Below are positions 55,545 to 63,633 of a DNA stretch of 64,000 nt, piece by piece. This DNA is from JAVJSD01 sp040219575 (lineage in GTDB: Bacteria; Planctomycetota; Planctomycetia; Pirellulales; Pirellulaceae): the NCBI GenBank assembly GCA_040219575.1, contig JAVJSD010000074.1, positions 96,437-160,436 on the forward strand. The letters run 5' to 3'. Each line of letters begins with the position of its first letter. The first letter of the stretch is position 1. The translations under genes were made by a program, and so were the position numbers. The notes beneath the pieces are model-generated. The model was given only the letters and a program-made list of their open reading frames with translations. It had not been told where the DNA came from and did not search any database.

Positions 55545-56750
55545 ATGGCGCACTTTCACTTTCAAGCCGTCGACCATACCGGCCGTGAGGTTGCGGGAAC
55601 TCTTGAAGCGGAAACGCCCGAGCAGGCCCGCGAACTTCTCCATGCTCGGGGGCTTCAGCCGCGCGGTGTGCAGCCGGCCCCGTCGGCGTCGTCGGAGAAA
55701 AGTTCCTGCATGACGCCGCTCTCGCAGGGCGAGGCAAAGCTGGGCGCCGCGTACTTGGCGGAGTTGAGTTCCGCGGGATTGCCGCTCGGGGCCGGACTGC
55801 GGGCGGCGGCCGCGGAGTGCGGCAGCCGGAGACTTTCCGCGCGATTGACGGCGCTGGCGGATCGCGCCGACGCCGGCGTCGGCTTGGACGAACTGCTGGC
55901 GGGGGCCGACCGATCGCCGCAACTCGCGGCGCTCGTGCGGTCCTCCTCTCTGTCGCGTACCCCCGGCGAGACGATCGTCCTGCTGCAATCGCAGCTTGAA
56001 ACCAGTGGTAAAACGCGGCGGGCGATTCGCCTGGCGCTGCTCTATCCGGGCGTGATCGTGGCGCTGACGTTGCTGCTGTGCATGTTCTTCGCCGTCGTGG
56101 TCGTCAATCCGCTGTCGGAGATCATGGCCAAGTCGATTCTGGACGACGATTTCAGTCGTCGCATCCCGCACAGCACCGCCATGCTGCTGTGGATGTCGCA
56201 CACGGGCGTCTGGGCGCTGACCGGAACACTCGCCGCCACGGCCGCCATCGCCGGCGCTGGGAGGCGATGGTTAGACCGCGCGACGTGGGATCGCCTGGTG
56301 GCGAACGTTCCTCTGGTGGGGCCCGCCTTCCTCCTTTCCGGCGTCGCCGAAGTGACGAGCCTTGTCGCCACACTGTTGAAGGCGTCGCAGACGCTGCCCG
56401 ACGTGCTCCGCGCCGCCGCCGAACTTGCAACCGATCGCTACGTCGCGGGCCTCTGCCTGGAACTCGCGGAACAATGCGAACTGGGCCGGCCGCTGTCGCA
56501 GTGCATCGACGAGGCCGGGCGTCTTCCTCGTTCGATCGTTCCGTTTCTGGCCTGGGGGGAATCGTCGGGCGCCTTGGCGGAGGCGTTTGAAACCGTGAGC
56601 GACCTGATGCGTCGACGAGCGCAACTGCGCGTCGCCTGGCTCCGCGTGATGGCGCCCACGCTGGCGTTCACCTTCGTCGCCTTCGTCGTATTGATGTTGT
56701 ACTCAGGCATACTGGAAGTCATCGTGGGCCAGATGTACTGGTTCTGGTAA
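55545..56750 (+). CDS. gspF: GspF-like inner-membrane protein, second of three
   Basis: 401 aa. Unlike its neighbours it keeps the classic GspF N-terminus: FHFQAVDHTGREVAGTLEAE and RELLHARGLQPRGV. Two T2SSF domains follow (about 65-190 and 275-400), with three membrane helices. It is probably the canonical platform protein, with the two flanking paralogs as partners. It begins three bases after the first GspF-like gene. Confidence 0.9.
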   Translation: MAHFHFQAVDHTGREVAGTLEAETPEQARELLHARGLQPRGVQPAPSASSEKSSCMTPLSQGEAKLGAAYLAELSSAGLPLGAGLRAAAAECGSRRLSARLTALADRADAGVGLDELLAGADRSPQLAALVRSSSLSRTPGETIVLLQSQLETSGKTRRAIRLALLYPGVIVALTLLLCMFFAVVVVNPLSEIMAKSILDDDFSRRIPHSTAMLLWMSHTGVWALTGTLAATAAIAGAGRRWLDRATWDRLVANVPLVGPAFLLSGVAEVTSLVATLLKASQTLPDVLRAAAELATDRYVAGLCLELAEQCELGRPLSQCIDEAGRLPRSIVPFLAWGESSGALAEAFETVSDLMRRRAQLRVAWLRVMAPTLAFTFVAFVVLMLYSGILEVIVGQMYWFW

Positions 56751-56766
56751 ACGACACCATCTTAGC

Positions 56767-58047
56767 TTGTCACGAACGACCTTTCCCGTGGAAGAAACCC
56801 AAGCCATCGGAGTCGGCTTGCTGCCGCTGGGCATTCCCGGCGTCGCACTGGTGATTGCGCTGCGGCTGATTTACGGCACGCGCGAGCGCGACATCCCCGA
56901 TCCGCTTTACACATTATTGGCAACCACCGGACGACTTTTGATCGCGACTTCGCTAGTGGGCGGGTTGTCGTTCGTGTGGGGCGCCGGTGCATTCGTCGCG
57001 ATTCCCCTGGTGGTGATCGTGGGAATGGCCGCGCTGCTCGGCTACTTCGCCATGGAGCGCCGTGCGCTGCTGGCGATCTTGGCGTCGACCGCCGAGCGCG
57101 GCATTCCGCTCTCGGTGGCGATTCGGGCCTATATCGTCGAACGCCGGGGTTGGGGCACGCGAAAAGCCCGCCGTCTGGCCGCCGAGTTGGAAGCCGGACT
57201 GCCGCTGCATCAGGCCCTGATGCGGTCTCGTCTTCGCCTGCCGGCGCCCGCGATGGTGGCCGTGCAGATGGCTCAGGGCGGCAGCGATCTGGCCGTGGTC
57301 TTGCGGCAGGCGGTAGATGATGCAGAAGCGGATGATCGGATCCTTGTTCCGGCGACGGAGAAGCTGTTTCTGCTAACGCTGGCGACGTTGTTTGCACTGT
57401 GCTCCACTGCGTTCGTCTTTAGCCTGTCCGAGGTGTTTTCGGACATCTACAACACGTATGAAGTTGGGGCCACGCCCGGAGGAGACGTTGCCCGACTGGT
57501 CGCCCTTGTCGGACTGAACGTGTGGTGGCTGCTTGCTCCGGCAATCGCCCTGTGTCTACTGCTGGCGTTCTTCCTGCTCCCGTTCGGGTTTCGCCCGCGC
57601 AACGTCCCTTTCATCTCGCGACTATTTCGCCCGGCCGACGCCGCCGGGATATTTCATCTGCTCGCCCTGGCGGTGCGCGTGGAGCGGCCGCTATCGGACG
57701 TCTTGGAGCAGTTGTCGCAACTTCACCGAGCGAGGTACTTCCGCCGCCGGCTGACGCGTGTCTCCCGGCAGGTGGCTGAAGGGGGCGACTGGTGCGACGC
57801 CCTGGCGGCGCAGCGGTTGATTCGGCGGGCCGACGCTGCTCTGTTGAAGGCGGCCGCGCGGCTGGGAAACCTACCCTGGGCCTTGGAGCAACTCGCCGCC
57901 GGCGCGCGGCAGCGCTCGGCCGACCGCCTGCGGAACCTGACCCAGCAGTTGACGATCGTCGTGGTGATGCTGGTTGGGCTGTTCGTGTTCTGGCTGACGG
58001 CCAGCCTAATGAAGATTCTCGTGACCTTGACGGAGGTGCTGGCGTGA
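56767..58047 (+). CDS. GspF-like inner-membrane protein, third of three
   Basis: 426 aa from a TTG at 56767; a GTG at 56788 (seven codons on) is equally plausible, and neither has a clear ribosome site. Two T2SSF-like domains: LLAILASTAERGIPLSVAIR, MVAVQMAQGGSDLAVVLRQA and later FHLLALAVRVERPLSDVLEQ. About six membrane helices, with two extra ones at the N-terminus (about 12-32 and 54-95) that GspF normally lacks. Its TGA overlaps the next ATG (TGATG). Confidence 0.85.
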   Translation: MSRTTFPVEETQAIGVGLLPLGIPGVALVIALRLIYGTRERDIPDPLYTLLATTGRLLIATSLVGGLSFVWGAGAFVAIPLVVIVGMAALLGYFAMERRALLAILASTAERGIPLSVAIRAYIVERRGWGTRKARRLAAELEAGLPLHQALMRSRLRLPAPAMVAVQMAQGGSDLAVVLRQAVDDAEADDRILVPATEKLFLLTLATLFALCSTAFVFSLSEVFSDIYNTYEVGATPGGDVARLVALVGLNVWWLLAPAIALCLLLAFFLLPFGFRPRNVPFISRLFRPADAAGIFHLLALAVRVERPLSDVLEQLSQLHRARYFRRRLTRVSRQVAEGGDWCDALAAQRLIRRADAALLKAAARLGNLPWALEQLAAGARQRSADRLRNLTQQLTIVVVMLVGLFVFWLTASLMKILVTLTEVLA

Positions 58048-58487
58048 TGCATCGCTCAACGACAAATGCTCGCTCCGCGAACAATCCTCGGCGGGGGGCC
58101 TCGCTCCTGGAGTCGTTGGCGGCGACCGTGTTGCTGGCGGCGCTTCTGGCCGGCGTCGCGCAACTGGTGACGCTGGCCGCCTCGTCGGAGCGAGCCCGTT
58201 CGCAACAGCGAATCGCCGCGCTCGAGGCGGCCAATACACTCGATCGGTGGATGGCCGCAAGTTGGACAGACCTCCAGCCGCGGGAAGCCGCTCAGGTCGC
58301 GCTCTCGCCCCGCGCCCGTCAGTCGCTGCCGGGAGCGAAGTTGACCATCGCCATCGAGGAGACGGCCGATGTCTTGACGACAAGGCGAATCGTTGTCGAA
58401 ATCACTCGCCACAGCCCCGCCGGCGAGGAAGTCCGGCTGGCCCGACTGTCGGCCTTCCGGCATACCCCCGAGGATCCCCAGCCATGA
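58047..58487 (+). CDS. Minor pseudopilin-like protein (GspI-like)
   Basis: 146 aa from the ATG at 58047, overlapping the preceding stop, with GGAGG ten bases upstream. A prepilin cleavage site RRGASLLES near residue 21 (Gly before the cut, Glu at +5) and a hydrophobic helix LAATVLLAALLAGVAQLV follow. By position and size it resembles GspI. The stop overlaps the next start in ATGA. Confidence 0.82.
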   Translation: MHRSTTNARSANNPRRGASLLESLAATVLLAALLAGVAQLVTLAASSERARSQQRIAALEAANTLDRWMAASWTDLQPREAAQVALSPRARQSLPGAKLTIAIEETADVLTTRRIVVEITRHSPAGEEVRLARLSAFRHTPEDPQP

Positions 58488-59023
58488 CACATCGCTCGAC
58501 GATGCCGGGCGGTTTCACGCTGCTCGAGACGCTCGTAGCCCTGACCGCGATCTCCGTGGTGCTGGCCGCCTCGGCCCTCGCGCTTTCCACCACCTATCGT
58601 GCCGAACTGACGCTTCGGGAGCAGCGGCGCACCGACACGAATCTATCGCGTCTGGAACTGCGACTCCGTCGCGACGTGCACGAGGCGAACGATATACATT
58701 GGGAGCCAGCCGCTGAAACCAGCGGAAAGAAAGTCAATCGATTGCGGCTCGAACTGGCTGAAGCAACGTCGATTCTCTACCGTTGCAACGACGGTGAAGT
58801 TCGCCGCGAACTGCGGCGCGGCGAGATCGTCGCCCACCGCGACACTTTCCGTATTGATGGCTTTGAGCTTTCCTGGCGATTGCTGCAGGAGACCGAGGCA
58901 AAAGGCGTCGCCCTGTTGCTCACTCCGAAAACGCCAGGCGAGGGCGTCTCGTTCTTGGAACCGCTACGGATCGAAGTTCGACGGTCGCCGCAACACCAGA
59001 TTAGGTTGGAGAACCGTCCATGA
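58484..59023 (+). CDS. Minor pseudopilin-like protein (GspJ-like)
   Basis: 179 aa from the ATG at 58484, overlapping the previous stop by four bases. The cleavage site GGFTLLETLVALT has Glu at +5 and leads into a hydrophobic helix. The remaining part is beta-rich (RLELRLRRDVHEAND, LELAEATSILYRC), as in GspJ. The stop overlaps the next start in ATGA. Confidence 0.83.
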   Translation: MTHRSTMPGGFTLLETLVALTAISVVLAASALALSTTYRAELTLREQRRTDTNLSRLELRLRRDVHEANDIHWEPAAETSGKKVNRLRLELAEATSILYRCNDGEVRRELRRGEIVAHRDTFRIDGFELSWRLLQETEAKGVALLLTPKTPGEGVSFLEPLRIEVRRSPQHQIRLENRP

Positions 59024-59475
59024 ACTACATGCACTCACCGTGTACGACGGACATCCCAATCCTAGTCCGTCGATCTTCAGAACGTCGCGGGGCCGTGCTG
59101 TTGGTGGTGCTGGTCTGCCTGATGGTGGTCGGCGTCGTCGGCATGGGACTGGTGCGGACGATGATCACCGCCGGCCACGACAAGCGTCTGCACGCCGACC
59201 GGCTTCAAACGCAGTGGCTGGCGGAATCAGGCCTCGATCGAGGCGTCGCGCGATTGCGGCGCGACGCCAGCTTCGAAGCGGAGACCTGGCGAATCGACGC
59301 CGACCAACTCGACGGACGACGCAGCGCGGTGGTCGAGATCGTCGTTGAAGCATCGTCGGTGGAATCGTTTGGCCGACGGATCACGGCGGTCGCGACTCTC
59401 GGCGAAGGCCCGCTGCGCATCTCCGCCGAGGCGACGCGAGGCGTCGTGCTCGAGACTCCGGAGGAATCGCCATGA
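59020..59475 (+). CDS. Short minor pseudopilin-like protein (GspK/PilX-like), repeat in its N-terminus
   Basis: 151 aa from the ATG at 59020, in ATGA overlap with the previous stop. RRGAVLLVVLVCLMVVGVVG near residue 23 is a prepilin-like helix lacking Glu at +5, as GspK does. AESGLDRGVARLRRDA resembles the GspK/PilX segment after the helix. It is only half the length of GspK. Residues about 8-18, between start and helix, are encoded by a GTAC hairpin repeat (59042-59072), so this leader probably came from a repeat insertion. The stop overlaps the next start in ATGA. Confidence 0.75.
   Translation: MNYMHSPCTTDIPILVRRSSERRGAVLLVVLVCLMVVGVVGMGLVRTMITAGHDKRLHADRLQTQWLAESGLDRGVARLRRDASFEAETWRIDADQLDGRRSAVVEIVVEASSVESFGRRITAVATLGEGPLRISAEATRGVVLETPEESP
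59042..59072 (+). repeat. GTAC hairpin inside a pseudopilin gene
   Basis: GTACGACGGAC, loop ATCCCAATCCTA, then GTCCGTCG: an inverted repeat of seven or eight pairs. The sequence is close to the intergenic repeat at 61761-61802. Confidence 0.75.
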
Positions 59476-60434
59476 ACAAGACCCGCCGCGCGCGACGCGG
59501 TTTCACCATCGCCGAACTTTCGGTTGTGCTGGCGATCACCGGTCTGCTGCTCGCACTCGCGGTCCCCGCCCTGCAATCGGCGCGCGACGCCGCCCGCCGC
59601 AGCGCCTGCGCGCAAAACCTGGTTCGCCTGCAAGCCTCGCTGCACCGGCACGAGGCGGCGCATGGGGTGTTTCCCGCCGGCGTGCGGCACGACTCGGGTC
59701 CCATCGTCGAGCAAGAGAGCGGCTTCCACCCGAGTTGGACCGTCGACATCCTCCCCTATGTCGACCAGCAGGCGACGTACAACCGCGTCGACCGAGGAGC
59801 AAGCGACTACTCCGACGACGACTACACCGAAGACAACGTCAGTCTGCGGCAGACGCCGATCGCCGTCCTCCGCTGTTCACTCGCGAGCGCCGCCGCGCCG
59901 CGCAGCAGTTACGCCGGCGTGCATCACGATCAGGAGTCGCCCATCAACGACGACAACCACGGCCTCCTGTTTCTCAACAGCCGCATCGGCTACGACGACA
60001 TTCCCGACGGCTTGGCCCACACGCTGCTGTTGGGCGAGAAACGCGGCGGACCGAACGATCTCGGCTGGATGTCCGGCACGCGGGCCACACTTCGCAACAC
60101 AGGAGCGCGAATCAATCGAACCGAACGCGACGCCGCGCCGCCCCTTGGATTCCGAACCACGAACCTGCTTTACGATGATTTCGATTCGGCCCGAGACGCT
60201 TCGCGGCAAGACGAGCCTTCGCGGCCGGCGCCGCATGTTGTCGGAGAATTCGTCGGAGGCTTCGGCAGCCGCCACGTTGGCGGCGCGTTTTTCGCCTACG
60301 CCGACGGACGCGTCCAGTTTCTGGCCGACGGCGCGGACCTGCAACTACTTCGCGCCTTGGCCCATCGCGCCGACGGCGGCCCCGAGAACAATGCCCTTGT
60401 CGTACAACCCGAGCGAAAGCCGACCAACTTCTAA
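59472..60434 (+). CDS. DUF1559 pseudopilin
   Basis: 320 aa. Prepilin signal RRGFTIAELSVVLAI near residue 9 with Glu at +5, then a hydrophobic helix. VDILPYVDQQATYN and GGAFFAYADGRVQFL (the H-x9-DG-type C-terminal motif) are DUF1559 landmarks. DUF1559 proteins are expanded hugely in planctomycetes and resemble type II secretion major pseudopilins. It overlaps the preceding gene in ATGA. A paralog follows 15 bp downstream. Confidence 0.92.
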   Translation: MNKTRRARRGFTIAELSVVLAITGLLLALAVPALQSARDAARRSACAQNLVRLQASLHRHEAAHGVFPAGVRHDSGPIVEQESGFHPSWTVDILPYVDQQATYNRVDRGASDYSDDDYTEDNVSLRQTPIAVLRCSLASAAAPRSSYAGVHHDQESPINDDNHGLLFLNSRIGYDDIPDGLAHTLLLGEKRGGPNDLGWMSGTRATLRNTGARINRTERDAAPPLGFRTTNLLYDDFDSARDASRQDEPSRPAPHVVGEFVGGFGSRHVGGAFFAYADGRVQFLADGADLQLLRALAHRADGGPENNALVVQPERKPTNF

Positions 60435-60449
60435 ACCAGGAGACGCTCT

Positions 60450-61292
60450 ATGTCACGAAACGCACGTCCGGCGTTCACGTTGATCGAACTACTGGTTTGC
60501 ATCGCCATCATGGGGGTGCTGGCGGCCATGATTCTGCCGGCCGTGCAAGCGGCCCGCGAGACCGCCAATCTTACTTCGTGCAAGAACAACCTGTTCCAGC
60601 AGATCTTGGCGGTGCACAACTACGAGATGACGCACGAGCACTACCCGCCCGGTACGATCGAGAAACAAGGGCCGATCGCGAACACCGCCATCGGCTACCA
60701 CCACAACTGGGTGATCGAGTTGCTGCCGTATATCGACCAGCAGAACACGTATCGCCACATCGATCGCGAAGTGGGCGTTTATCACGTCAACAACGAAGAC
60801 ATCCGCGGCATGACTCAGCCCTGGCTGCAATGCCCCTCGGGCAACCCGCTCCGCGGCTACAGCTGGTACGCGGCGGTGCACCACGATGTCGAGGCGCCGA
60901 TCGACGTCGACAACAACGGCGTGTTCTTTCTCAACAGCCGCGTCCGCCACGAGCAGATCACCGATGGCGCCAGCCACACGCTATTCCTGGGAGAGAAACA
61001 ACCAGGCCCCTATGACCTGGGCTGGATGTCAGGCACCAAGGCCACTCTGCGGAACACGGGCGGCGGCATCGCTCCGCCGAACTACACGCTGCTGCCCGAC
61101 GGCTATCCCGTCACCGAAGTGGCCCCCGATCCCAAGGTGGGCGGATTCACGAGTTGGCACCGCAACGCGGTGCAATTCGCGACAGGCGACGGCGCCGTGC
61201 ATACTGTCAACATCTACATCACGCCGGCGGTGTTGGAGCAACTCGGCCATCGGGCCGACGGCAAATTGCTCGATCCGTCGTGGGATCGTTGA
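60450..61292 (+). CDS. DUF1559 pseudopilin, second copy
   Basis: 280 aa. Prepilin signal RPAFTLIELLVCIAIMG near residue 6 with Glu at +5. It shares with its neighbour the run DLGWMSGT and FLNSR, and ELLPYIDQQNTYRH in the N-terminal half. The C-terminal motif WHRNAVQFATGDGAVHTV keeps the DG of DUF1559. A shared ancestor by tandem duplication is likely. Role: one of the two may be the major subunit, since no GspG is in the operon (inference). Confidence 0.9.
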   Translation: MSRNARPAFTLIELLVCIAIMGVLAAMILPAVQAARETANLTSCKNNLFQQILAVHNYEMTHEHYPPGTIEKQGPIANTAIGYHHNWVIELLPYIDQQNTYRHIDREVGVYHVNNEDIRGMTQPWLQCPSGNPLRGYSWYAAVHHDVEAPIDVDNNGVFFLNSRVRHEQITDGASHTLFLGEKQPGPYDLGWMSGTKATLRNTGGGIAPPNYTLLPDGYPVTEVAPDPKVGGFTSWHRNAVQFATGDGAVHTVNIYITPAVLEQLGHRADGKLLDPSWDR

Positions 61293-61295
61293 CAA

Positions 61296-61691
61296 ATGGA
61301 ATCTTCGAAATCCACCACCCATCGCGGCATCCCGCTGTCGGCGTTGTTTCTGCTGTTGACGGTGTGCGGCATGTTTGCCGGTTTGATCGCCGTCGGCGTG
61401 CGGCATCGGCCGCCCTACGTCGAGGGTCCAGATGTGAGCGGCGTAATCTTCGGCGTCGTGCTTCCGCTGCTCACGATCGTGGCGGGAATCGCCGTCGGCG
61501 GCGCTTTGCGATCCTTCGGATGGATCGGAGTCGCGATCGGCGGCCTCGCCGGTGCGGTAGTCGGGGCGACGCAGGCAGTTGTCAGTCTCACCTCCACCAG
61601 CGCGGTGCCGGAGTTGCTCGTGATTCTTATGGCCGGTTCGGTAGTGGTGGTGCTGTTCGGCGTCGTCGGACGCGCGCAAGCGAAGTCCTGA
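61296..61691 (+). CDS. Small membrane protein at the end of the secretion operon
   Basis: 131 aa, starting three bases after the DUF1559 stop. Four membrane helices at about 13-33, 48-66, 71-93 and 103-124, rich in Gly, Ala and Val. No motif recognised. The spacing suggests it belongs to the operon. Confidence 0.68.
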   Translation: MESSKSTTHRGIPLSALFLLLTVCGMFAGLIAVGVRHRPPYVEGPDVSGVIFGVVLPLLTIVAGIAVGGALRSFGWIGVAIGGLAGAVVGATQAVVSLTSTSAVPELLVILMAGSVVVVLFGVVGRAQAKS

Positions 61692-61698
61692 CCCGGAA

Positions 61699-61802
61699 GA
61701 CGGAAATCCTCGTCCGTCGAGTCTGCGACCGCTTTGTTCCGCGGTCGGGCGTCTCGTACCCATACGACGGACAAGGATGTCGACAACGAAATCCGTCGTA
61801 CG
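61699..61802. repeat. Two GACGGA-type hairpins after the secretion operon
   Basis: 61699-61719: GACGGA, loop AATCCTCG, TCCGTC. 61761-61802: TACGACGGA and TCCGTCGTA form a perfect nine-pair stem around a 20-base loop, with GTAC on the minus strand. They lie between the operon and the thiamine-diphosphate enzyme gene. Confidence 0.75.
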
Positions 61803-61909
61803 AAAGTGTTGCCACGTCGACCCATCGTGTGTGCTAAACTGCCCCTCGGCGCCGGCGTTTCGACGCCCCGCGATCACCCGGCACACGATCTCGAAGCTTA
61901 GAACCGTTC

Positions 61910-63610
61910 ATGCGTGCGATCGACGTTTTTCTGGATCAGCTTGCCGCCTTCGGCGTGCGGCATATTTTCGGTAACCCCGGTACGACCGAACTGCCGCTGA
62001 ACGACGCCCTGGTGGGGGACGAGCGGTTTCGTTATATCCTCGGCCTGCAGGAAGTGCCGGTGATGTCGATGGCCGATGGTTTCGCCATGGCGTCGGGAAC
62101 GCTGGGGGTCGTCAACCTGCACATCAGCTGCGGCCTGGGCAACGCGATGGGCATGCTCTACAACGCCTACCGCGAAGGGACGCCGCTGCTGGTCACGGCC
62201 GGTCAGCAGGATCGCCGCCTGGCGTTCGAAGAGCCGATTCTGGGCGGGGCGATGGTCGATGTGGCGCGGCCTTGGACCAAGTGGGCGGCGGAGGTGCAGC
62301 GCGGGGCCGATCTGCCGGCCGCCATTCGCCGCGCGGCGCAGGCCGCCCTCACGCCGCCGACCGGCCCCGTGTTTCTCTCGCTGCCGGTCGATGTGCAACT
62401 GGAGTTGATCGAGGCCGGGCAGTGCGATCTCGATCCGCCGCGCTTGCCCGACGCGCGGGTGCGTCCGCCGGTTGATGCGCTGCGCCGCGCGGCCGAGGTG
62501 CTGCTGTCGGCGGAGAACCCGGCGATCCTGGTCGGCAGTCGGGTGACCGAGCGCGACGCCGCCGCCGAACTGGTCGCCGTCGCCGAACGGCTCGGCGCTC
62601 CCGCCATCTCGGAGTCGGGCACCACGCACGGCCGCCTCGGCTTTCCGGCCGATCATCCGCTCTACGCGCAAGGGCTGCCGCTGTGGGCGCCCGAGGTTCG
62701 CGAGCGGCTCGCGCAGTACGACGTGCTGCTGGTCGCCGGCATGGATCTGCTGCGGCAGTATGTGTACTACGAACCGTGGCGGGCGATTCCCGAACACGTG
62801 CGGCTGGTGCATCTCGACGAAGACCCGCGCCAGCTGGGCAAGAATTATCCGGTTGAGGTCGGCGTTGTCGGCCACACGAAGGTCGCGCTGGTGGAACTCG
62901 ACGAACTTCTCGATTCGATGATGAACGACGCGCAGCGCGCATCCGCCGCCGAGCGCGCCGAGCGCCATACCAAGTCGCATGCCGCCGCCCGCGAGAAGCT
63001 CAGGCAACAGGCGCAGTCGCAGATGCCGCAGCGCCCGCTCACGCCGCTGGCGCTGATGTCGTCGCTGGCCGAGGTGTTGCCCGACGACGTGGCGGTGATC
63101 GAGGAGGCGGTGACCACCACCAACACCACCTTCGAGCGGTTGGGCGCGCTGAAGAACACCACCGGCTACTTCGGCCACCGAGGTTGGGCGCTGGGCTGGG
63201 GCGCGGGAGTCACCATCGGCGCCAAGCTGGCCTGGCCCGACCGGCCGGTGTTGGGGCTGTTGGGGGAAGGCGCCGCGATGTACGGCGTGCAGGCGCTCTG
63301 GTCGGCGGCCCATCATCGGGTGGGCGTGGTGTATGTGATCTGCAACAACGCCCAGTACCAGATCCTCAAGATCGGCGGCAAGGGGCTCGATCTGCCCAAC
63401 GCCAAGGCCGACCGCTTCGAAGGCCTCGACCTGGTCGATCCGGAGATCGATTTCATCGGCTTGGCCAGGTCGCTGGGCGTGGAGGCCCATCGCGTCGAGG
63501 AGCCGGACGAACTGCGGCAGCGCGTCCGCGACGGCCTCGCCGCCGATCGCCCGCTGCTGCTCGACGTGCCCATCGCCCGCCGCACGGCCAACCGCCTGGA
63601 GTACGGCTAG
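61910..63610 (+). CDS. Thiamine diphosphate-dependent decarboxylase (benzoylformate decarboxylase-like)
   Basis: 566 aa. The family (acetolactate synthase / benzoylformate decarboxylase) binds thiamine diphosphate and magnesium. GNPGTTELPLND near residue 22 and GLQEVPVMSMADGFA near 45 (catalytic Glu) lie in the N-terminal domain, with LHISCGLGNAMG near 72 placing a His as in MdlC. The C-terminal cofactor motif GEGAAMYGVQALWS ends in VICNNAQYQI. The closest match by eye is to benzoylformate decarboxylase, but some of its active-site residues differ (Thr for Ser in the first motif), so the substrate is unknown. Its TAG stop overlaps a GTAG repeat. Confidence 0.87.
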   Translation: MRAIDVFLDQLAAFGVRHIFGNPGTTELPLNDALVGDERFRYILGLQEVPVMSMADGFAMASGTLGVVNLHISCGLGNAMGMLYNAYREGTPLLVTAGQQDRRLAFEEPILGGAMVDVARPWTKWAAEVQRGADLPAAIRRAAQAALTPPTGPVFLSLPVDVQLELIEAGQCDLDPPRLPDARVRPPVDALRRAAEVLLSAENPAILVGSRVTERDAAAELVAVAERLGAPAISESGTTHGRLGFPADHPLYAQGLPLWAPEVRERLAQYDVLLVAGMDLLRQYVYYEPWRAIPEHVRLVHLDEDPRQLGKNYPVEVGVVGHTKVALVELDELLDSMMNDAQRASAAERAERHTKSHAAAREKLRQQAQSQMPQRPLTPLALMSSLAEVLPDDVAVIEEAVTTTNTTFERLGALKNTTGYFGHRGWALGWGAGVTIGAKLAWPDRPVLGLLGEGAAMYGVQALWSAAHHRVGVVYVICNNAQYQILKIGGKGLDLPNAKADRFEGLDLVDPEIDFIGLARSLGVEAHRVEEPDELRQRVRDGLAADRPLLLDVPIARRTANRLEYG

Positions 63611-63633
63611 TAGGATAGCCTTCCAGGCTGTCC
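63610..63633 (+). repeat. GTAG hairpin, family C, overlapping a stop codon
   Basis: GTAG, then arms GATAGCCT and AGGCTGTC around the loop TCC. One T-G wobble pair sits in the stem. The G of GTAG is the last base of the TAG stop of the preceding gene. Confidence 0.85.
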
